From contig NC_067285.1 in NCBI RefSeq assembly GCF_020740795.1, positions 91,409,152-91,473,151 of the forward strand: a stretch of DNA of 64,000 nucleotides. Reading direction: 5' to 3'. How positions within the stretch are numbered: the first letter of the stretch is position 1; every line of letters begins with the position of its first letter. Positions 42,736-64,000 of this stretch are shown piece after piece. Made by a program: the position numbers and the translations under genes. The notes beneath the pieces were generated by a model. The model was not told the origin of the DNA and ran no database searches. It was given only the letters and a program-made list of their open reading frames with translations. The DNA is from Apus apus. Its lineage: Eukaryota > Chordata > Aves > Apodiformes > Apodidae.

Positions 42736-45700
42736 GTCAGCTTGCTACCTCATTTAATTAGCAGGAATTAATATTTCCTATGTTATCTTGGTATTTTTGC
42801 CTTTACTATTACTTGTTTTTATTTCTACTTGTTTTTATTATTCCTAAGTGACCAGTGCTATTAAAATCCTTGAGATGGCAAGAGTTTGCGTTTGGCTTGT
42901 TCCCTGGTGTTGTGGAGGGGAGGACAGAAGGATGACCCTGAACAGATTCCGGACTGGAAGGCATAGATGTCTTAGTTAAATAATGGTAGTGTTGGGATGT
43001 TACAGAATTATCTTGTAACTAGTCACAATAATACCTTCTGAATTTATTCAAAAGGTGTGCCTTTGAGTATACTATGTCAAGACTTAAAAGGAGCCTAAGA
43101 CTAGTGTTGTCTTAGTGACGAGTGCTATTATTGTCACAGTTTACCCACAGAAATGTAGATACAATCTAAGCTTTAAGACAGGTAGACGGGTAGACGATAC
43201 AACACACTGTTATCTGACTGAAATAGCTGCATCCTTGAACCAGGTGCTTTCAGATTCTGCAGTTAATGGCTTCCACACAGGGACTTACTATGCAACAGTC
43301 ACTCAGGACTTTGGGCAAATATGCCTTGGACTTCTTGTTCTGTCACACAGTTATTCTGTGAAGAGCACATCAGAAGCCACTGGCTTAAAATCAAAACTGA
43401 TTGGTTTTTTACCTTGCCATCTTTTCTTCCAATTCACTAGCACTGCTTTCATGCAACACCCACAGAACAGGGACGACTGATACAGTTGTGGTATTTTTAA
43501 GTGTTCTAATTCAACTGATAGATCACCCTGTCTCTGCAAGTAGGCATCATCTTGACTACCTCTGCCCCAATAGCACCTCAGAGGGCAGGCTGGCCATTCC
43601 TCCTTGGGGATTAAGAAGGGTACTGACAAGTTGTGCTCAAAGGATCTCTTGTCCTGAACTATCCTGAGGGTAGCACAGCACTCCTTCAGGGCTCATCTTA
43701 ACAGGGAGGGCAAGTAGATGCTTCTAAAAATCAGGATGGTTTTCAGAAACTTGCACACAGCTGCAATAGTAGTGCCTCTGTATGGGACCTGTCCTCATCA
43801 GCTTGAAGTAGATGGATGAACCATTAAACTCTTGTGTGAAGTGTTGCTCCTGTTAAGAATGTGCAAGAGCTACAAGGCTTAGGAAAGAGGAAGCATCAGA
43901 TGCTTTCTGAAGAGCAGCAAGGGGTAAAACTGGTACTGTAATTTCCCCTGCTTTCTAGGAGAGGCAGCTTAGTTTCATTGTGGCTGCATTCTTTTAGTGG
44001 GACATGGATTGTGGGATGAATCCAGTCTCAACAGCTGCTGCTGGGCCATGCCTTCAGGATACTGAAATACTTTACCTTGCACATATGCAAGAAAACCTTA
44101 TCTTAGGCCAAAAGATCAGGCTTTGGAAGCTTGTGCAGCACTGTGACTCACAAGCCATCATCTTCACAGTACAGTTGCCAGGGAAATAAGAACTGGAATG
44201 ACTTATTCCTGCTTTGAAGGCTTGAGTAGTGCCTATAAGAGATGTTTGATGCTATTGAGTCTCTGTCTATAGGATCTTGCAGCATGTAATCCTTGAGGAG
44301 AATTATGTAGTATGAGTAATAGACTCCTGTGCTCTGAAATTGCTCTTAAAACACAATCCCTCAGTAACACTGCTTTTCACTACAAAAATGTGAATACACC
44401 AGCTGAAGCAAATCCAGCTTTAATGCAAGCCTAGGAATAGTATGGTACAGAATGCATAAATTAAGATGTGCACAGACAAATTGCGAATGCTAGGCAAGGT
44501 GTTCTATTTTTCTTTTGTGTATGTGATGAACCTTTTATTGTTCCAGGTCTATGATAGTTGAGAATATTCCAAGTGAATAGAATATATTTTGACCAAAACT
44601 AGTTAGTATAGGAGCAGTTAGGGATGAGATTTTGTACTGGCTAACAAGTTCACACTTTTCTCTATCACTTGGGGTTCTTCTATTGATCTAGAATTTACAG
44701 TAGCACTATAATCTTGCTCAACAGCTGAAGTTTCAATGAGTTGTAAAATAATGCAGAGAAGCATAATGGGTTGTTATCTACCATTACTTTAGGAATACTG
44801 GAGTCAATTTTCATTACTTTCTTTATCTATTCTGAGCTGTGAATTTCTATTACAAGTTGAACATCTGCAATAAATTGTCACATGGTGTAGTATCAAAATA
44901 TAAATACTTGGAATTTTATTTTTAAATTAAAAGGACACCAATACTAATTCTTGATCAAGTAGGAAAAAAAAATAAAACTATTCTTAAATGAAAACTCTGG
45001 ATTTGTTGATTTCACCTGAAGACTTGAAGTCACTGCAAGATGCAGTAGTTCTCTACTCAGATGCACAACATTTGTTTCACACAGTGTAGTAGATTGATTT
45101 AACAATGTTTAAAAAGACTGTTTGTTGTTTAAGGTGTCTGTGTCAACTTGAAATCATATTCCCAGCACTAAGGTTGTTGTTTTCCTGATTGCAAGGAAGA
45201 TTAAGGTTTCTTAAAGTATTTTATGGCTGCTCTGTGAAACAGACAGAATGAAGTGATAAAAAGAAAAATGTCACTAAGCAGGAAATTTCCTTGGAAACAA
45301 AATTCAGATAGTCATAAAACCTGTGCTGAATTTATAACCAGGAGTTTTGTGAGAGTTGGATGCTTTTAACATACAATTACGGAAAACCAGAATGGGCAAT
45401 AAGGAAAGAGATAGTTGTAAAAGCTGGATTTCTTTTACCTACAAATTGTGAGAGGTCCTCAAAGATTGCTGAAAACAAATATATGAGGTAAAAATGTGAC
45501 TGCTTTCCTCAGAAACCACAGCAAAACATGCAGTTAGAAAATAGTCTAACTTTTGCTACTTGGCATCAGCTGGCAGTTGTGTAAAGGCATGAGATCATCT
45601 TCCAAACCAGCCAGCAGGAGTTCATAAAAGATAACTCTAACATGAAATAACATTGCACTGTGTTTCCAGAAGCATTCTTTCACTGTAAAGAAGTAGTGGA

Positions 45701-47440
45701 TAATTACTGTGCAATGTCCTCTTGTCCATGTTTGATAACAGCTGTATGGCACAGAATTCCTTCTCCATATTACTGGTGTCAATATGTTGAAAGAGTAGGG
45801 ACTTGGCAAAAGCAACAGTAATATTCTGATAAATCTGCTTTGTAGACAAGTCAAAACCATGATTTATAGTAGTAACCTCTAACAAAGGCTGGCAGCTGTT
45901 ACATGTGTGGGTAGCCTGGAGTTGATGTTGAACCCCTCCCTGTCTGCTGCTGTGGAGGGACTATTGACTTTCCTTGCCATAGTTTATGATCTTCCATTGC
46001 TCTGGTATTCATTTCTGGCTCAAAGTATGCCTGGTCTTTTCCAGACCAGTGGGCAGACTTTTTTCTAATTAAAACTGTAGAATTTATTATTTAAAACTTG
46101 ATATTTTTAATTAAAAAGCTTTGCCTTTCTCTCTTCCTTTACAAAGCAGAGCAGTAAGACTTCTGTTTCTGTTATTCCACTCTGTTCTTCATGGCTCAGG
46201 TTTCTCTTCCCCTAATTTACACTTCCAATATTTAATTAGTACCTTCCTTCTAGTTTAAGACTATTTGTCTTTCTAAAACTTTAATATTGCTGTTCATTTT
46301 GTGAAGTGTCAATTGTGCGTCACTGGCCTCAGTAGTATAATCTGATTTTTGTTGTTCATGACAAAACCAAGTTTCTCCTATACATTAGCTTGCCAATTAT
46401 TCCTGCCAACATCTTGCTGAGTAGGTGATGGATGAAGGGTCCTCTCTTCTTTGTATAGACTGCAGTAATTTAGACAACTACTATAGCCAGCCCTAGGATT
46501 ACCTGCATGATGAGAGTTTGGGACCAGATAAATTCCTGGCTTTTTTCCCAACTAACTTCATGAAGATAACTTCCATAGCAGACAACTGAGAAATACTAGG
46601 GTGAGATCCACTTTGAAGTACTGTGACTGCAAAGAGAAGAACTTACAGCTGCTTGTACACCACGAGCCATCCTTTTATTTCTGCTTGAGCTTAGTACAGT
46701 ATGTCATGGATTCACAATTTGCCTATGGTGCATTCACCCTGCTGCATTCAGATTTAACAGCCAGAACAGGTCTCAAGGGGGCAGGTAACCAGGCCCATCA
46801 AACACAACCACCCCACCCTTACACTGGGTATTTAACTGTCCTTTAATGCAAAGATGATACCTGTGGAGCAGAAGCATAGTCCACAACTGAGGCAGTTCTG
46901 CATACCAATACCAAAGCACCTGTGCAACTCAGTGGGGTTTGTTACAGTCATGCACCCAAACTAGGGGTGGCTCTATTCATGCTGTTATGACAGGTCTGAT
47001 TTTCCATATGGTTTAAATTACATGGTATCTACACAAGGTTAATTCTCTTGCCAGAAGGGGCTTCCGTCTTCTTCAACTTGATACCTTGGTTACCAAGGCT
47101 CACACTTGGAGACATGCAAGCACCTGAAAAACATTAGCTATGAAAATGTTATAGTTAATTTTCTTAAGATGCAGATAAGTGATACCATCTCTTGAAAGAG
47201 TATTACCGTTACCTTCTATGGTGTGGCTCAAGATAGCCCTAATATGGTCTTTTGTCATGTACACAATCTTTAGAACTCCTCTATTTCCCAGAGGCCCTGC
47301 AAACTTGTGTTACATAATGGCAAGATAAACCAAAGTATCCGTACCTTTTCTATTACTTGTTACTAGCATCTTCACAAGTACCTAACTGCAGCAATATGGA
47401 TGGTTGTATCAAACCTGTTTACTTAAATGTATCCTCCTCA
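42736..47440. other. Convergent interval between UGDH and LIAS
   Basis: About 4.7 kb without a recognised gene, between two genes transcribed toward each other. The minus-strand LIAS 3' UTR may extend into it: complements of AATAAA (TTTATT) occur near 46080 and 46676. Overlapping minus-strand open frames at 45546-45885 are unexplained. A 121-codon plus-strand frame at 43115-43480 has no recognisable motif. Confidence 0.5.
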
Positions 47441-47718
47441 TTTTATTTTTTTTTCAGCTTACATTTCTTCCACCTCAGTCAGTTCCATTACTCTTTCAGA
47501 ATTGGTTCGATCTTCTAACTTTCTGCTGAGCACTAGAAGTATGATGGTAGTTGTAGCCTTGCCAGGAGAAATTAGGTAGAATACTGTGAAGCGTTCAGTG
47601 AGAGAAAAGTGTTCTGGACAGATAGTAAATGTATTAATGCATCTACCATCTGGTCTGCTACATTTCTGGAACTGAGGATCGTTAAAACTGGCTGGTTTAA
47701 ACAGGTTCACTCTCATTT
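47441..47718 (-). other. LIAS: LIAS 3' UTR (proximal part)
   Basis: Non-coding sequence after the LIAS TGA (complement of 47719-47721). A TTTATT on the plus strand at about 47443-47449 would be the nearest AATAAA on the minus strand, but longer forms are possible. Confidence 0.4.
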
Positions 47719-57534
<9,816 letters not shown>

Positions 57535-57642
57535 GGGAGCCCCGCGGAGCCCCCGCCCCGCCCCAGCGACGCCCGCCGCGCTCGGCCTGCCCCCCTCCCG
57601 CCGCTCGGGCCGCGGCTGCTCTGGCCTGGCGGCGCCGCGCGG

Positions 57643-57690
57643 TGACGCCAGACGCCGCAGCGTCTACAAGTGCGTGATGACGTCAGACGC
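57643..57690. promoter_or_regulatory. Duplicated CRE module
   Basis: TGACGCCAGACGC (57643-57655) and TGACGTCAGACGC (57678-57690) are direct repeats 35 bases apart differing at one base. The second contains the palindromic ATF/CREB site TGACGTCA. It lies immediately upstream of the pyrimidine-rich RPL9 start site. Confidence 0.8.
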
Positions 57691-57692
57691 AG

Positions 57693-57718
57693 CCCCTTTC
57701 CGCCGTGCCCGCTGCGAG
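57693..57718 (+). other. RPL9: RPL9 exon 1, non-coding with 5' TOP-like start
   Basis: The sequence CCCCTTTCCGCC near 57693-57704 fits a terminal oligopyrimidine start, which places ribosomal protein mRNAs under mTOR-linked translational control. The exon ends at GCGAG|GTGAGG (donor at 57719). The exact cap site is inferred. Confidence 0.7.
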
Positions 57719-58181
57719 GTGAGGCCGGGCCCGGCTGCGGCGTCCGGGCCCATCCGGGACCATCCGCCGCGGGCAGCCCCCGAGCAGCCCCCGAGCGGCG
57801 CGGGCCACCTCCCGGGACGGTGCCGGCTCCGGCCGCCGCCTCCTGTCCCACGCCCTGCCAGAGGGAATCCCCGGGATGGCGCATTCCCCAGCCCCCCTCC
57901 CCCTCCCGTCCTTCCCCCCGGCCGCCCTAGGCCTCGGCTGCGCCCAGCTGCCGAGCTGCGCCCTGAGGCCGCCGCTTCTCTTCTCGGGGGCTTAGGCGGG
58001 ATGTGTCGGTGTTGGAAGCGGAGCCCGGCCCTGCGGCGGCTCGGTGGGGCTGGAGGGGGAGCGGGTTGGTTCGGCTCCGCGTAGTTGCGCGTTCCGGTGT
58101 GTGAGCAGGGAGGAGAGGGAAGCGCGCGAGGAAGGTGCCTTTCCGTGAGGGTCTGCAGCGTCTGTTGCTTCTCCTTTGCAG
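57719..58181 (+). other. RPL9: RPL9 first intron, GC-rich
   Basis: A 463-base intron still within the CpG island, ending at acceptor CTTTGCAG. Open frames here are compositional artefacts. Confidence 0.85.
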
Positions 58182-58182
58182 A

Positions 58183-61840
<3,658 letters not shown>

Positions 61841-61849
61841 AACTTAGAG

Positions 61850-62853
61850 GTTAGTATCGTCGTACACGGATTGTACTTCTTTGTAGAGGTGGTTACTCAA
61901 TCTGGGGACTTGACAAGGTTTATCTGCTTTAACAAGGCTCTGATTAAGCAGGTTCCCAGCAGGGACACAGTTGTGCTTTTAAAAGGCATCATAAGAGGTA
62001 TCATAAAACACAACTTTTGCTAGGTCTCTTGACAGCAGCTTTATATCTTGCATCAAGTTGCTAATATGTTGCTGCAGGGAGAAACGACTGCACTGTGTGT
62101 GTGTGGTAGTGACAGCAGTGGCTGAGGGCTCAGAAGAAACTGACCTGGAGTGATAGGTTTACAGCTGTTCACAGAGAAGGCTTTCAAATGTTACTCCTGG
62201 TTGGACACTGACTTCACTAAAAGAAGTAGTCAGCACACTTTTTATATACAAAGGTCTTCTATGCAGGTTTGTGTGTAGAGGCTTGTTAACAAAGGTCAGT
62301 TTAACAAAAACAACTATTTAACTTTGTGTATGTACATTCATTACTGAAGTAGAGTACAAGGATTTGGGGATAGTTTAAGAATTTTAACTGCTAAAGGAAT
62401 TTTATGCATTTCAGCTATGTATGGTTCCATACATGGTACAAAAGAACTTGTGCAGAATGAGACAGGCTGGCTTGTAAATGAAATAGATGTTGTGTGCCTT
62501 TTGAACCTAAGCTTGAGGCAGGAGACAGATGAAGTGAGTTTCATTAACTTAATTTTTTTTAAGCACCAACTAGGTACCAGACACTTGCAAGCTACTAAAA
62601 AAAAAATATTTTCAGTGCTGTTCAGAGTTCCTTGAGAGATGGAACAACTTGTTACCTGCTTGTTAAAACAGCTGTGAACTGTTGTGTTAGAAGGCATCTT
62701 TAAGAAATCTTGTCTGAATAAAATTAAGCCAGTTATTTGAACTATTAATATCTGTCTTACATTAAAACTGTCAGATAAATGAACTTGGTACATGTCTATA
62801 AACTTTCACATTTGTTGTGCTATAACCTTTCTAAAAGCTCTTTTTATTTACAG
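61850..62853 (+). other. RPL9: RPL9 3' UTR intron
   Basis: Inferred intron from donor GTTAGT (61850) to acceptor TATTTACAG (ending 62853). The donor is 9 bases after the stop codon, too close to trigger nonsense-mediated decay. A spliced 3' UTR is also found in mammalian RPL9. Confidence 0.75.
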
Positions 62854-62970
62854 TTGTCTGCATCCATGGAGCCAAAGCCCCTACATCAGCAAGTACCAGA
62901 TTGAAGAATCTGATACAAAACGTGATCATCATGAGAGGTTTAATAAAATAAAACATATTTCATATCTTGG
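62854..62970 (+). other. RPL9: RPL9 terminal non-coding exon with poly(A) signals
   Basis: Begins TTGTCTGCATCCATGGAGCC after a good acceptor and ends with two overlapping AATAAA motifs (62942-62947, 62947-62952). The short spliced 3' UTR is typical of ribosomal protein mRNAs. Confidence 0.75.
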
Positions 62971-64000
62971 CCTCTTTTTTTTTTTTTAAGAACTAAATTG
63001 TACTTGTGCAGAGCTGTTCAAGATCTTTGGCTTTTGGAGGAGCCACTTGTCACAGGGTAATGGAAGATAATGTTAGTGCTGTGTACTCGGTGTTGCTTGG
63101 TGGTGTCTGAGAACATTCAGACAGAAGTCTGATGGTTTGGAAACCTGCTGGTGGAGTGTGGAGCCAGCGTGTAAAGCCACAAAGTGGTAGATTTAAATGG
63201 TAGCATTAAGAAACAGCAAAAGCATTGTTCACACAGAAAGCAGACTAGTGTTCTTTCACATTATTTCAGAACCTCACACCCATCGCTGCAAAAGCACTTC
63301 TATGTGCTTTTTCTGGAGGGGAGTTCAGACTCGTGAAGACAGAATGTGAAAGTAGATTTCTGAAGTAGATTTAACATCAAATAGGAATCAGTGGGACCAA
63401 ATTTGTAAGACAAACTGAATACAGAGATGGAAGTGGAAGTCTGAAGATAACGATGCTTTAGCTGTATTGTTCAGTTGAGGAAACCAAGAACTGGGCCTCA
63501 GAATTCAGGCAGAGCTTGCTGCTGAGTTGTCAGCAACAGTAATTTGTGTCATCTGGGGACAGAGCTGTTTTTTTTCCTTGTTACTAATTTGCTGAGTAGC
63601 AACATCTAGTTGGGATTTTGTGGTACTCTGCTATGGTAAAACCCACATTGCCACATTGAATTTTGAAAAAGATTCACAGAAAATACTGGTGTAGTGCAGA
63701 AACACTCTTGGCAATAAGTGGCTAAAGCTTGATGTGGAGACCATCTATGCATGCCTAAAATCAGAAAATTGCCCAAAGGACCCCCTTGAATGATTCTACT
63801 GAGCTCAACAGTGGTATGTGATACCAGTGTCTCTGAGTTTGGAGAAGGAGTGGTACTTTGCAGGCATGGACTTTGTACGTGGCCTGATTAATGTTTTTAA
63901 GATGGGTCCCCATGCTCTGAATTCTGTGGCTAAAAGAGGCTTCCCAAATTCTCTGTGCTCCCCCAGTGCACATGGAAGTCAAGAGGAGTTTCCCTGTAGT
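62971..64000. other. Intergenic sequence downstream of RPL9
   Basis: No gene or transposon recognised. By conserved synteny the next gene is expected to be KLB on the minus strand, but no beta-glucosidase-like exon is visible in this kilobase. Confidence 0.5.

Noticed and set aside
43115-43480. 121-codon plus-strand frame downstream of UGDH
   Set aside because: No recognisable motif, no splice or promoter context, AT-rich codon use like the surrounding intergenic DNA; treated as chance.

Overview
This window is avian nuclear DNA. Two things show it: several CR1 non-LTR retrotransposons with the typical (ATTCTRTG)n 3' tails, and compact introns between exons whose translations read as vertebrate UGDH, LIAS, RPL9 and SMIM14. 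The gene order SMIM14(+) - UGDH(+) - LIAS(-) - RPL9(+) is the conserved vertebrate synteny block (human 4p14). I cannot name the species from the sequence alone.

Layout. Bases 1-24015 hold the 3' half of SMIM14: a very long AT-rich intron (1-15671) with three substantial CR1 copies, then three coding exons (15672-15720, 23234-23382, 23983-24015). Its 3'UTR and a gene-poor interval run to about 29100. A strong CpG island (about 29130-30310) holds the UGDH promoter and non-coding first exon. The eleven coding exons of UGDH (30439-41709) splice to an intact 494-residue frame. A convergent intergenic stretch (about 42720-47718) follows. LIAS lies on the minus strand (57534 down to 47719) with eleven coding exons and a 380-residue frame. 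A second, internal GC-rich island sits inside LIAS at about 51850-52720. LIAS and RPL9 are head to head across a CpG-island promoter (about 57180-58100) with about 160 bases between the LIAS ATG and the probable RPL9 start site. RPL9 (exon 1 about 57693; CDS 58183-61840; non-coding last exon from 62854) encodes an intact 192-residue protein. The last kilobase is intergenic.

Functions are housekeeping and mostly independent: UDP-glucuronate synthesis (UGDH), mitochondrial lipoate synthesis (LIAS), the 60S ribosomal protein uL6 (RPL9) and a small ER membrane protein (SMIM14). The only visible regulatory coupling is the shared LIAS/RPL9 promoter, which carries a perfect palindromic CRE and a near copy of it 35 bases away.

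I found no CRISPR array, operon, phage or other new multi-gene system, and none is expected in a vertebrate locus. The points most worth a second look are: the internal GC island and minisatellite in LIAS with a sharp jump in third-position GC in its two flanking exons; the duplicated CRE module; a GGCCCC hexanucleotide array upstream of UGDH; and an inverted CR1 arrangement in the SMIM14 intron. All exon boundaries were placed by hand from GT/AG sites and reading-frame continuity.
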